This document shows, in pieces, positions 1 to 8,144 of a stretch of 13,806 bases of DNA. The stretch comes from JBGSIZ01 sp041742255 (GTDB lineage: Bacteria > Pseudomonadota > Alphaproteobacteria > Rhodobacterales > Rhodobacteraceae): NCBI GenBank assembly GCA_041742255.1, contig JBGSIZ010000094.1, positions 1-13,806 of the forward strand. The letters run 5' to 3'. The position numbers and the translations under genes were made by a program. Under the pieces are notes generated by a model that ran no database searches, was not told the DNA's origin, and saw nothing but the letters and a program-made list of their open reading frames with translations. Within the stretch, counting starts at the first letter, position 1, and every line of letters starts with the position of its first letter.

Positions 1-185
1 GCCCACGGGCGACCCCGCCTGCCCCGCGCGGCGGTCTGGCGGCGGGCCATGATCCACGTCGGCTGGTCTATCAGATGCACACGCCGGGCGGCCTCGGCCA
101 TGGTGCTGTCAACTTCTTCCAGCACGATCCTGCCATAGCCCGCAGGCCATGTGCCACCCGGGCCAAATGTCCGCTCAGTTGACAA
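1..185 (-). CDS. birA: Biotin--[acetyl-CoA-carboxylase] ligase, N-terminal part (cut by window edge)
   Basis: BirA activates biotin with ATP and attaches it to a lysine of carrier proteins such as the acetyl-CoA carboxylase subunit, in the cytoplasm. About 61 N-terminal residues are visible. They begin with a short leader, then WPAGYGRIVLEEVDSTMAEA, typical of the start of the catalytic domain, and then the biotin-adenylate motif TAARGRRGRPW (family GRGRRGR), where the window ends. There is no room for an N-terminal winged-helix domain, so this is the monofunctional ligase without DNA-binding repressor activity. The only plausible in-frame start is TTG at 185-183, giving MSTERTFG. It overlaps the nuoN stop by 11 bp and has no clear Shine-Dalgarno, so reinitiation after nuoN is likely. 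birA after nuoN is the usual order in Rhodobacteraceae (recalled). Identity is firm; the start is less certain. Confidence 0.85.
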   Translation of the reverse strand, partial: MSTERTFGPGGTWPAGYGRIVLEEVDSTMAEAARRVHLIDQPTWIMARRQTAARGRRGRPW

Positions 186-1611
186 GTGTCGCCGCCGCCG
201 CCGCCGCAAGCGGTTCAATCCCAAAGAGGTTGACCACCCCCACGACCATCACCGCCGCAGACCCCATCAAGGCGACCCACAACACCGGGGACAACTTGCC
301 ATCCAGCGCGTCGGCTTCTTCGCCGAAATACATGAAAAACACGATCCGGATGTAATAGAACGCGCCGATCACGGACGCGATCACGCCCGCAATGGCCAAC
401 CACCCCAACCCGGCGTCATAAGCGGCGCGCAGGACATAGAACTTGCCAAAGAACCCGATGAACGGCGGCACCCCCGCAAGGCTGAACATCAGGATCAGCA
501 AGGCAAGGGCGCGCAGCGGTTCGCGTTTGGAATACATCCGCAGGCTGGCGATATCGACCACAGGGCGGCCATCCTTTTCCATGCCAAGGATAAACGCAAA
601 GGTGCCGATGTTCATGGTCACATAAATCGCCATGTAAATCAGCATGGCCTGAACCCCAAACGCGGTCCCGGCGGCCAACCCCATCAACGCAAACCCCATG
701 TGGGCGATGGACGAATAGGCCATCAGGCGCTTGATATTGGTCTGCCCGATGGCGGCAATAACACCCAGAAACATCGACGCCACCGACAAGAACGCAACGA
801 TCTGCTGCCACTGGCCCGTCACACCGCCAAACGCATCGTGAACGACACGGGCAAACAAGGCAATCGCGGCCACCTTCGGGGCGGTGGCGAAAAACGCGGT
901 GACAGGGGTGGGCGACCCTTCGTAAACGTCAGGGGTCCACATGTGGAATGGGGCGGCGGACACCTTGAACGCGATACCCGCAATCAGGAACACCAGACCA
1001 AACAACAGGCCCAGCGACACATCGCCCGACACGGCCTCGATGATGCCCGAAAACAGCGTTGTGCCCGCAAACCCATAAGTGAGCGAGGCGCCATAGAGCA
1101 AAAGACCGGACGACAACGCGCCCAGCACGAAATACTTCAACCCGGCTTCGGTGGATTTGGCACTGTCCCGGCGCAAGGCGGCCACGACATACAACGCCAG
1201 CGATTGCAGCTCCAACCCCATGTAGAGAACCATCAGATCGGCCGCGCTGACCATGACCATCATGCCGACCACGGACAGCACTACCAGGACCGGGAATTCG
1301 AACCGCAACAGATCGCGGCGGGACATGTAGTCCTGGCTCATGACCAACACGGCGGCGGCAGACAACAATATGACCACCTTGGCGAACCGGGCGAACCCGT
1401 CATCAGTGAACGACCCGTCAAAGGCGGTGTTGGTGCCCGTTCCGTTCAATCCGATCCACGCGGCTATCAGAACCATCACGCACGCGGCCAGCCACGTCAG
1501 AAACGGGGCGGCGGCGTCCTTTGTGGTGTAAACCGCACCCAGCAGGGCAATCATCGCGAACACGGCCAGCAGGATTTCCGGCAACACAATCTGTAGATCA
1601 GCAGAGATCAT
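175..1611 (-). CDS. nuoN: NADH-quinone oxidoreductase subunit N (membrane antiporter-like subunit)
   Basis: One of the three antiporter-like proton-channel subunits of the complex I membrane arm. The 478-residue protein is almost entirely hydrophobic and fits the family's 14 transmembrane helices. Visible signature residues are Glu134 in YMGLELQSLALY, Lys216 in FKVSAAPFHMWTPDVYEG and Lys246 in ATAPKVAAI, matching the conserved channel Glu/Lys residues of the family. The ATG at 1611 is preceded by a perfect AAGGAGG with a 7-nt spacer. The gap after nuoM is 12 bp. The C-terminus ends in a run of alanines (IEPLAAAAAATLVN) encoded by a GCC/GGC triplet repeat. It is the last nuo gene, and its 3' end overlaps the proposed birA start. 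Confidence 0.97.
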   Translation of the reverse strand: MISADLQIVLPEILLAVFAMIALLGAVYTTKDAAAPFLTWLAACVMVLIAAWIGLNGTGTNTAFDGSFTDDGFARFAKVVILLSAAAVLVMSQDYMSRRDLLRFEFPVLVVLSVVGMMVMVSAADLMVLYMGLELQSLALYVVAALRRDSAKSTEAGLKYFVLGALSSGLLLYGASLTYGFAGTTLFSGIIEAVSGDVSLGLLFGLVFLIAGIAFKVSAAPFHMWTPDVYEGSPTPVTAFFATAPKVAAIALFARVVHDAFGGVTGQWQQIVAFLSVASMFLGVIAAIGQTNIKRLMAYSSIAHMGFALMGLAAGTAFGVQAMLIYMAIYVTMNIGTFAFILGMEKDGRPVVDIASLRMYSKREPLRALALLILMFSLAGVPPFIGFFGKFYVLRAAYDAGLGWLAIAGVIASVIGAFYYIRIVFFMYFGEEADALDGKLSPVLWVALMGSAAVMVVGVVNLFGIEPLAAAAAATLVN

Positions 1612-1618
1612 CGTCCCG

Positions 1619-1625
1619 CCTCCTT
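1619..1625 (-). promoter_or_regulatory. Strong ribosome binding site of nuoN
   Basis: Minus-strand AAGGAGG, a full match to the anti-Shine-Dalgarno core, sits 7 nt before the nuoN ATG and overlaps the nuoM TAA stop by two bases. It is the best Shine-Dalgarno in the window and fixes the nuoN start. Confidence 0.85.
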
Positions 1626-3165
1626 AATTCGCGGCAATTTGCGGGACAGGCTCGAACGCGGCCTGCGCGGTGGTGACTTGATCCACCAGCGCGCCCACGC
1701 TCGGGCCAATGATATCCGTCACAAGGCTGGGATAGACCCCCAGCAACAGGGTCATGGCGACCAGCGGGGCAAAGATCGCCTTTTCGCGGCCCGTCATGTC
1801 GGTGATGGCCTTCAGGCTTTCCTTGATCAGGTCACCCATAACGACGCGGCGATACAACCACAGCGCATAGGCGGCGGACAGGATGACACCGCTGGTGGCC
1901 ACGGCGGCAACCCATGTGTTCACCTGAAACACGCCGATCAGGGTCAGAAATTCGCCGATAAACCCGGATGTGCCGGGCAATCCCACATTCGCCATCGTGA
2001 AGAACATGAAAATCAGAGCATAAGCGGGCATCCGGTTGACCAACCCGCCATAGGCGGCAATCTCGCGGGTGTGCATCCGGTCATAGATCACGCCAACGCA
2101 CAAAAACAACGCGCCCGCGATGAACCCGTGGCTGATCATCTGGAAAATCGCGCCGTCCACACCTTGCTGGTTGACGGTGAAAATCCCCATCGTGACGAAG
2201 CCCATGTGGGCCACGGAGGAATAGGCGATCAGCTTTTTCATGTCCTCTTGGACCAAGGCCACAAGGCTCGTGTAGACAATCGCGATGGCGGACATCCACA
2301 GGACCAGATCGGCCATAACCTCGGACCCGGCGGGGAACATCGGCAGGCTGAACCGCAAAAACCCGTATCCTCCCATTTTCAACAGGATGGACGCCAGAAC
2401 CACAGACCCGGCCGTGGGGGCCTGAACGTGGGCATCGGGCAACCATGTATGCACAGGCCACATCGGCATTTTCACGGCAAAGGACGCAAAAAACGCCAGC
2501 CACAGCAAGGTCTGCATGCCACCCACAACGGTAATGCCCAACACGGAAAACGTGTCGCTGGCAAAAGGAAAGGTCATCAATTTGGGAATATCGGTCGTGC
2601 CCGCCTGCGAAAACATGGCGACCATGGCCACCAGCATCAGAACAGACCCGAGGAAGGTATACAGGAAAAACTTGAACGACGCATAGATGCGGTCCTTGCC
2701 CCCCCAGATCCCGATGATCAGGAACATCGGGATCAACCCGGCCTCAAAGAACAAATAGAACAACACCAGATCGAGCGACATGAAAACGCCCAGCATCAGG
2801 GTTTCCAGCACCAGAAACGCGATCATGTATTCCTTGACGCGCACCTTCACGTCCCAACACGACCAGATCACCAGCGGCATCAGAAACGTGGTCAGCATGA
2901 CAAACAACACGGAAATGCCATCCACGCCCAGCTTGTAATTCAGACCGAGCAGCCATGCGCGTTCCTCGACAAACTGGAACCCGGTGTCATCGGGGTTGAA
3001 CCCGAACAAGATGAAAAGGGACACCACGAACGTCAGGATGGTCGCCATCATGGCCACCCACTTGGCGTTGCTGCGGGCGGCGGCATCGTCCCCGCGCAGG
3101 AACAGCGCCAGAATGGCCGCCGCAATCAGCGGAATGAACGTCGTGATCGACAGAAGGTTTTCCAT
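1624..3165 (-). CDS. nuoM: NADH-quinone oxidoreductase subunit M (membrane antiporter-like subunit)
   Basis: Second antiporter-like proton-channel subunit of the complex I membrane arm. From the chosen start (MENLLSITTF) it is 513 residues, the usual family length with about 14 transmembrane helices. Key residues are Glu141 in LFYLFFEAGLIPMFLIIG, Lys232 in FAVKMPMWPVHTWLPDAHVQ and Lys263 in ILLKMGGYGFLRF, equivalents of the proton-path Glu and Lys residues of the family. An upstream ATG at 3195 would add ten residues (MDDARRRGKV) overlapping nuoL. The ATG at 3165 is preferred because GGAGG lies 9 nt upstream and because it forms a TAATG stop/start overlap with nuoL, typical of translational coupling. 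Confidence 0.97.
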   Translation of the reverse strand: MENLLSITTFIPLIAAAILALFLRGDDAAARSNAKWVAMMATILTFVVSLFILFGFNPDDTGFQFVEERAWLLGLNYKLGVDGISVLFVMLTTFLMPLVIWSCWDVKVRVKEYMIAFLVLETLMLGVFMSLDLVLFYLFFEAGLIPMFLIIGIWGGKDRIYASFKFFLYTFLGSVLMLVAMVAMFSQAGTTDIPKLMTFPFASDTFSVLGITVVGGMQTLLWLAFFASFAVKMPMWPVHTWLPDAHVQAPTAGSVVLASILLKMGGYGFLRFSLPMFPAGSEVMADLVLWMSAIAIVYTSLVALVQEDMKKLIAYSSVAHMGFVTMGIFTVNQQGVDGAIFQMISHGFIAGALFLCVGVIYDRMHTREIAAYGGLVNRMPAYALIFMFFTMANVGLPGTSGFIGEFLTLIGVFQVNTWVAAVATSGVILSAAYALWLYRRVVMGDLIKESLKAITDMTGREKAIFAPLVAMTLLLGVYPSLVTDIIGPSVGALVDQVTTAQAAFEPVPQIAAN

Positions 3166-5276
3166 TACTTTGCCCCTCCGGCGAGCGTCATCCACGTCAA
3201 CAACACGGCAATCCCGATCACCATGGCAAAGGCATAGGTGAACACATACCCCGACTGGGCACGGCCCGCGAGCCGGGTCAGGAACGGCACCACGCCCATC
3301 GCGACACCATTGATCCCGCCGTCAATCACAGCACCATCGCCGCGCTTCCACAGGATGCGGCCCAACGCCATCATCGGGCGGACAATCAGAAATCCATAGA
3401 TTTCATCAAAATACCATTTGTTGAGCAGGAACAGATACAGCGGGCGCTGGTTTTCTGCCAACCGGGCGGGCCAATCGGGCCGCCGGATATACATCTGATA
3501 GGCCAGCGCAAGACCAAGGATCATCGCGACAAACGGCGACCACACGACCCATTCGGGAACATGGTGGGCATCGTCGATCACATGGTTTTCGGGACCAAAG
3601 AATATGGCACCCTGCCCCGGCACTTGGGCCACGGTATGGCCGGCGTCTGCAGCCCCGTCTGCACCATGGGCGGATACTGTGCCAGCTTCGGCCACAGCCT
3701 CGGCCCCATGATCCGCCGCTGCCTCACCCTCGACCATCGACGCCTCGGCATGGGTGATGCCGAAAAACGTGTTGATCTTGTCATGATCGCCAAAGAACGA
3801 ATTATACCAGATCATCCCGGAAAACACGGCCCCCAGCGCCAGCACACCCAGCGGCACCAACATCACCGCAGGGCTTTCATGGGCGTGATCGTGGGTATGG
3901 TGATCGCCGCGCGGCGTTCCCCAGAACGTCATGAACATCAACCGCCACGAATAGAACGACGTCATGCAGGCGGCCACAACCAGCATCCAGAACGCATATC
4001 CGGTGCCACCGGCATAGGCGCTCTCGATCACGGCGTCCTTGGACAAAAAGCCCGCAAATCCGATGTGGGTCATCGGAATACCGACCCCGGTGATAGCCAG
4101 CGTCCCGATTAACATCGCGGCAAAGGTCAAGGGCAGCTTTTTGCGCAACCCGCCATAGTTCCGCATGTCCTGTTCATGGTGCATCCCGTGAATGACGGAC
4201 CCGGCCCCCAGAAACAGCATGGCCTTGAAAAACGCATGGGTCAGCAGGTGGAACATGGCCACCGAATAGACACCCACGCCAGCGGCAACAAACATGTATC
4301 CCAATTGGGAACAGGTCGAATAGGCGATGACGCGCTTGATATCGTTCTGCACCAGACCCACGGTCGCGGCGAAAAACGCGGTGCTGGCCCCCATGAACAC
4401 GATGAACTGCTTGGCCTCTGGGGCGTATTCGAAAATCGGGGACATCCGGCACACAAGGAACACGCCTGCGGTGACCATCGTGGCGGCATGGATCAGGGCG
4501 GACACCGGGGTCGGGCCTTCCATGGCGTCGGGCAACCATGTGTGCAGGAACAACTGGGCCGATTTCCCCATCGCACCAATGAACAACAACACGCCAATCA
4601 GGTTGGCGGCGTTCCATTCGGTCCACAAAAACGTCAGGTTGGTTTCGGCCAATTGGGGGGCGGCGGCGAACACATCATCGAAACTAACGCTATCCACCAA
4701 AAAGAAGATGGCAAAGATGCCCAACGCAAAGCCGAAATCGCCCACACGGTTTACCACAAACGCCTTGATGGCGGCGGCGTTTGCGCTCGGTTTGCGATAG
4801 TAGAACCCGATCAACAGATACGACGCGAGGCCCACACCCTCCCAGCCAAAGAACATCTGCACAAGGTTGTCGGCGGTCACCAGCATCAGCATGGCAAAGG
4901 TAAAGAACGACAAATAGGCGAAAAACCGGGCCTTATAGCGGCCATCGTGGCCGAAGTTCTCATCATGGGCCATGTATCCGAACGAATACAGGTGAACCAG
5001 CGCGGACACCGTGGTGATGACGATCAACATGATCGCGGTCAGACGGTCCAGCCGGATCGCCCAATCGGTGGTCAATGTGCCGCTCTCGATCCAGCGCAGG
5101 ATCTGGATCTGCTCGGTCACGCCGTCAAACGTCAGGAACACGATCCACGACAGGAAACAGGACAGGAACAACAGGCCCGTCGTGACCCATTGCGCCGCCG
5201 TCTCGCCAATGATGCGCCAGCCAAAGCCCGCGATCAGGGCGCCCACCAGCGGGGCAAACAGGATAATGGTTTCCAT
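3165..5276 (-). CDS. nuoL: NADH-quinone oxidoreductase subunit L (distal antiporter-like subunit)
   Basis: Distal proton-channel subunit at the tip of the complex I membrane arm; its long C-terminal lateral helix clamps NuoM and NuoN. At 703 residues it is longer than the enteric form (about 610), as is usual in alphaproteobacteria. Visible motifs are Glu145 in FFGWEGVGLASYLLIGFYY, Lys238 in GAMGKSAQLFLHTWLPDAME followed by GPTPVSALIHAATMVTAG, and Lys351 in THAFFKAMLFLGAGS. Between late helices there is a His-rich loop (about residues 456-468) and an Ala/Gly/His/Glu-rich low-complexity insert (about 508-552), which account for much of the extra length. The ATG at 5276 follows nuoK by 5 bp with AAAGG upstream. 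The stop overlaps the nuoM start by one base. Confidence 0.97.
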   Translation of the reverse strand: METIILFAPLVGALIAGFGWRIIGETAAQWVTTGLLFLSCFLSWIVFLTFDGVTEQIQILRWIESGTLTTDWAIRLDRLTAIMLIVITTVSALVHLYSFGYMAHDENFGHDGRYKARFFAYLSFFTFAMLMLVTADNLVQMFFGWEGVGLASYLLIGFYYRKPSANAAAIKAFVVNRVGDFGFALGIFAIFFLVDSVSFDDVFAAAPQLAETNLTFLWTEWNAANLIGVLLFIGAMGKSAQLFLHTWLPDAMEGPTPVSALIHAATMVTAGVFLVCRMSPIFEYAPEAKQFIVFMGASTAFFAATVGLVQNDIKRVIAYSTCSQLGYMFVAAGVGVYSVAMFHLLTHAFFKAMLFLGAGSVIHGMHHEQDMRNYGGLRKKLPLTFAAMLIGTLAITGVGIPMTHIGFAGFLSKDAVIESAYAGGTGYAFWMLVVAACMTSFYSWRLMFMTFWGTPRGDHHTHDHAHESPAVMLVPLGVLALGAVFSGMIWYNSFFGDHDKINTFFGITHAEASMVEGEAAADHGAEAVAEAGTVSAHGADGAADAGHTVAQVPGQGAIFFGPENHVIDDAHHVPEWVVWSPFVAMILGLALAYQMYIRRPDWPARLAENQRPLYLFLLNKWYFDEIYGFLIVRPMMALGRILWKRGDGAVIDGGINGVAMGVVPFLTRLAGRAQSGYVFTYAFAMVIGIAVLLTWMTLAGGAK
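3175..3179 (-). promoter_or_regulatory. Ribosome binding site fixing the nuoM start
   Basis: Minus-strand GGAGG lies inside the last codons of nuoL, 9 nt before the ATG at 3165. It lies downstream of the alternative ATG at 3195 and so cannot serve it. This supports the shorter 513-residue NuoM. Confidence 0.7.
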
Positions 5277-5281
5277 GGGTC

Positions 5282-5587
5282 TCAGCCTTTCATCACGTTG
5301 ACGTCTTCAACGTCGATGGTGCCACGGTTGCGGAAGAAACAAACAAGAATGGCCAACCCGATGGCGGCTTCGGCGGCGGCGACGGTCAGCACGAACAACG
5401 TGAACACCTGCCCCACCAGATCGCCCAGATACGACGAAAACGCGACAAAGTTGATGTTCACCGCCAACAACATCAATTCGATACTCATCAGCAGGATGAT
5501 GACGTTCTTGCGGTTCAGGAACAAACCGAAAATCCCGATCACGAACAGGGCGGCCGCCACAGTCAGATAATGTTCAATCCCGATCAT
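5282..5587 (-). CDS. nuoK: NADH-quinone oxidoreductase subunit K
   Basis: Small membrane-arm subunit (101 residues, three transmembrane helices) linking the quinone-proximal part of complex I to the antiporter subunits. The two conserved membrane glutamates of the central hydrophilic axis are present: Glu37 in LLMSIELMLLAVN and Glu73 in VAAAEAAIGLAI. Length and the N-terminus MIGIEHYLTVAAALF are typical of alphaproteobacteria. The start lies 2 bp after the nuoJ stop (TAATCATG), with a G-rich Shine-Dalgarno (AGGGG) inside the end of nuoJ. nuoL follows after 5 bp. Confidence 0.97.
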   Translation of the reverse strand: MIGIEHYLTVAAALFVIGIFGLFLNRKNVIILLMSIELMLLAVNINFVAFSSYLGDLVGQVFTLFVLTVAAAEAAIGLAILVCFFRNRGTIDVEDVNVMKG

Positions 5588-5589
5588 GA

Positions 5590-6195
5590 TTACAGCCCCT
5601 GCCCCGGTTTTACTTTTTTCAGTTCCATCGCCTTGGCCGGGTCGCGATACATCTGGGCCAGAATATTCTGGCGTTTGATATCGCCGCGGTGGCGCAGGGT
5701 CAGCACGATCGCACCAATCATGGCCACCAACAGGATCAGCCCGGCCATCTGAAACAGCATGAAATATTTGTCATACAGCAGAAGGCCAAGGGCGGCGGTG
5801 TTCTGTTCCTCGCCCGCAGGGGCAGCAATCCGGGCCTCGAACCCATCGGAATAGCCCCACGCGCCAAACGCGATGGCAAACTGCATCAGGATGACAACCC
5901 CGATCAGCAAGGCCAGCGGCATATAGCGGGCCATTTCGGCCTTCAGCTCGGCAAAATCAATGTCCAGCATCATCACGACAAACAGGAACAACACCGCGAC
6001 CGCGCCGACATACACGATCATCAGCAACATCGCGACGAATTCGGCACCCAACAGCACGAACAACCCGGCGGCGGACAGAAACGACAGGATCAACCACAAA
6101 ACGGAATGCACAGGGTTGCGGCTGATGACGGTCATCAATCCGCCCATCAGGGTGGTCACAGCAAAGGCATAGAACGCAAAGGCGGCGACGGTCAT
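5590..6195 (-). CDS. nuoJ: NADH-quinone oxidoreductase subunit J
   Basis: Membrane-arm subunit of complex I with five predicted transmembrane helices in 201 residues. Its third helix (about residues 52-78, AEFVAMLLMIVYVGAVAVLF then LFVVMMLD) is the family's most conserved element and in known structures switches conformation through a pi-bulge next to NuoK and NuoH. The C-terminal tail is polar and basic (LRHRGDIKRQ, then KAMELKKVKPGQGL), as in other alphaproteobacterial NuoJ. The ATG at 6195 overlaps the CMD-like gene stop in an ATGA junction, with AGAGG a few bases upstream in that gene, so the two are probably translationally coupled. Confidence 0.97.
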   Translation of the reverse strand: MTVAAFAFYAFAVTTLMGGLMTVISRNPVHSVLWLILSFLSAAGLFVLLGAEFVAMLLMIVYVGAVAVLFLFVVMMLDIDFAELKAEMARYMPLALLIGVVILMQFAIAFGAWGYSDGFEARIAAPAGEEQNTAALGLLLYDKYFMLFQMAGLILLVAMIGAIVLTLRHRGDIKRQNILAQMYRDPAKAMELKKVKPGQGL

Positions 6196-6590
6196 GATTT
6201 GTCCTCTTCCAGCACGCTGGTGGCGAGTTCCATCGCCTTTGTCATCGCGGGGACACCGCCGAACATGCCCGCTTGGGCGATGGTTTCGGCGATTTCCTGT
6301 TTGGTGGCTCCGGCCTCGACCAAATGGCGGACGGTCACCCGGATCTGGGCCTCGGCCATTGCTCCGGCCACGGTTAGGCCCATCAGGGTCAATAGCAACC
6401 GGGTCTTGGCGTCCAAGCCTTCGGGGTTAAGTCCCTTGCCGAAAAACACCTCCATGGCGTCCTTGGGCATGGTTGGCCACATGGCCTCGAACCCCTTGGG
6501 GGTAAAGGATTCAAGGGCTGGGTTCAGGGCGCGCGCCCACTCCTCGCCCGCCTTCATCATCGCCGCAAAGGGGTTGATTGGATCGGTCAT
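6192..6590 (-). CDS. Carboxymuconolactone decarboxylase (CMD)-like protein inserted between nuoI and nuoJ
   Basis: A 132-residue cytoplasmic protein without signal peptide or membrane helices. The C-terminal half (about residues 60-128) has the helical CMD/PcaC-like pattern: TRLLLTLMGL, a His in VRHLVEAGATKQEIAETIAQ and the fold-typical AGMFGGVPAMTKAMELA. It contains no cysteine, so it lacks the CxxC redox centre of AhpD-type members and is not an AhpD-like peroxidase. The N-terminal half (NPFAAMMKAGEEWARALNPA) is amphipathic and slightly phasin-like. The start ATG at 6590 overlaps the nuoI stop (ATGA) and its stop overlaps the nuoJ ATG in the same way. It is thus coupled on both sides inside the complex I operon, yet is not a complex I subunit. 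Family membership is fairly sure. Its reaction or partner is unknown; an assembly or structural role is only a guess. Confidence 0.8.
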   Translation of the reverse strand: MTDPINPFAAMMKAGEEWARALNPALESFTPKGFEAMWPTMPKDAMEVFFGKGLNPEGLDAKTRLLLTLMGLTVAGAMAEAQIRVTVRHLVEAGATKQEIAETIAQAGMFGGVPAMTKAMELATSVLEEDKS

Positions 6591-7081
6591 CGGTAGGGGG
6601 CATCCATTTCCAGATTGCGGGCAATCTCGGCTTCCCAACGGTCGCCGTTCGACAGCAACTTGGCCTTGTCGTAATACAGTTCTTCGCGGGTTTCGGTCGA
6701 AAACTCGAAATTCGGCCCCTCCACGATGGCATCCACCGGACAGGCTTCCTGACAAAACCCACAATAGATGCACTTGGTCATGTCGATGTCATACCGGGTG
6801 GTGCGGCGGCTGCCATCATCGCGGGGTTCTGCGTCGATGGTGATCGCCTGAGCCGGACAAATCGCCTCGCACAGCTTGCAGGCGATGCACCGCTCCTCGC
6901 CGTTGGGATACCGACGCAAGGCGTGTTCGCCGCGAAACCGGGGGGACAGCGGGCCCTTTTCATGGGGGTAGTTCAACGTGGCCTTGGGGGCAAAGAAATA
7001 CTTCATCCCCAACCCGAACCCCTTCCAGAAGTCGGCGAGCAGGAAATATTTTGCCGCGCGGGTGTAATCCATCTGCGTCAT
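6587..7081 (-). CDS. nuoI: NADH-quinone oxidoreductase subunit I (two [4Fe-4S] clusters)
   Basis: Peripheral-arm subunit that passes electrons through clusters N6a and N6b from NuoG toward N2 and quinone. With the start MTQMDYTRAAKYFLLADF it has 164 residues, the usual alphaproteobacterial length. The two ferredoxin motifs are complete: C65-x2-C68-x2-C71-x3-C75 (RCIACKLCEAICP) and C104-x2-C107-x2-C110-x3-C114 (KCIYCGFCQEACP). The frame stays open upstream to 7195, but those residues (MAGKCSCRCRW and on) overlap nuoH and do not resemble the family, so the ATG at 7081 is chosen. It begins one base after the nuoH TGA. The 3' end overlaps the CMD-like gene by 4 bp. Confidence 0.97.
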   Translation of the reverse strand: MTQMDYTRAAKYFLLADFWKGFGLGMKYFFAPKATLNYPHEKGPLSPRFRGEHALRRYPNGEERCIACKLCEAICPAQAITIDAEPRDDGSRRTTRYDIDMTKCIYCGFCQEACPVDAIVEGPNFEFSTETREELYYDKAKLLSNGDRWEAEIARNLEMDAPYR

Positions 7082-7082
7082 G

Positions 7083-8120
7083 TCAGCCCCCAATCGCCCA
7101 ACGGGCCCAGAACCCGCCAGCCACTTCGAATTTCGCCAGAAACGCGACCAGAACGACCCAGCCCAACGACATCGGCAGGAACACTTTCCAGCCAATCCGC
7201 ATCAATTGGTCATAGCGGTAGCGGGGGGTGATGGCCTTGACCATGGCGAACATGAAGAACACCAACCCCATCTTCAACACCATCCAGAACACGCCGTCGG
7301 GCAGGAATTCCACGGGCGACAACCAGCCGCCAAGGAACAACAGACTGACCAAGGCGCACATCAACACGACAGCCATCAACTCGCCGATCATGAACAACAG
7401 GAACGGGGTGGACGAATATTCCACCTGATAGCCCGCGACCAATTCACTCTCGGCCTCAGGCAGGTCGAACGGCGGGCGGTTGGTTTCGGCCAAGGCGCTG
7501 ATGAAAAACAGGAACAGCATCGGGAAATGGGGCAGCCAATACCACGACAAAATCCCGGCCCCGTCCTGCGCGCGGACAATATCACCGAAATTCATCGACC
7601 CGGTGGAAATGATCACCCCGATGATGATCAACCCAATGGACACTTCATAGGAAATCATCTGCGCAGCAGATCGCAACGACCCAAGAAACGGGTATTTCGA
7701 ATTGGACGCCCAACCGCCCATGATGACGCCGTAAACCTCCAGACTGGAGATGGCGAACACATACAGAATGGCCACGTTGATATCAGACAAAACCCACCCG
7801 TCATTGAACGGGATCACGGCCCAGGCGATCACGGCCAAAACGAACGAAATCATCGGGGCCAGAAAAAACACGGCGCGATCGGCACCCGCAGGCACGATCA
7901 CTTCCTTGACGATGTATTTCAGGAAATCGGCGAACGACTGCAACAGACCGAACGCGCCCACCATGTTTGGGCCACGGCGCATCTGCACGGCGGCCCAGAC
8001 CTTGCGGTCGGCATACATCAGAAACGCCAGTGCAACCAGCAATGGGACCAGAACCAGCAGACATTGCCCAAGAATGACAAGAACGATGCCAAGGTTGGTG
8101 TTGGTGAAAAATTCGACCAT
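7083..8120 (-). CDS. nuoH: NADH-quinone oxidoreductase subunit H (quinone-site membrane subunit)
   Basis: Membrane subunit that joins the membrane and peripheral arms and forms much of the quinone chamber. It has 345 residues with about eight transmembrane helices. Conserved motifs are visible: ADRKVWAAVQMRRGPN (37-52), the charged loop ETNRPPFDLPEAESELVAGY (212-231) followed by QVEYS, and RYRYDQLM with the following GWK (300-312). The ATG at 8120 has GAGGGA 6 nt upstream in the 24-bp gap after the lipoprotein gene. nuoI begins 1 bp after its stop. Confidence 0.97.
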   Translation of the reverse strand: MVEFFTNTNLGIVLVILGQCLLVLVPLLVALAFLMYADRKVWAAVQMRRGPNMVGAFGLLQSFADFLKYIVKEVIVPAGADRAVFFLAPMISFVLAVIAWAVIPFNDGWVLSDINVAILYVFAISSLEVYGVIMGGWASNSKYPFLGSLRSAAQMISYEVSIGLIIIGVIISTGSMNFGDIVRAQDGAGILSWYWLPHFPMLFLFFISALAETNRPPFDLPEAESELVAGYQVEYSSTPFLLFMIGELMAVVLMCALVSLLFLGGWLSPVEFLPDGVFWMVLKMGLVFFMFAMVKAITPRYRYDQLMRIGWKVFLPMSLGWVVLVAFLAKFEVAGGFWARWAIGG

Positions 8121-8144
8121 TCTTGTTCCCTCAGACCCTTTGCC

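Noticed and set aside
6591..6773. 61-residue extension of the CMD-like protein
   Set aside because: It lies wholly within nuoI in another frame; the ATGA overlap at 6590 is the natural start.
7082..7195. N-terminal extension of NuoI by 38 residues from an ATG at 7195
   Set aside because: The residues are Cys/Trp/Arg-rich, overlap nuoH and do not resemble NuoI; the family start MTQMDYTRAAKYF fits at 7081.
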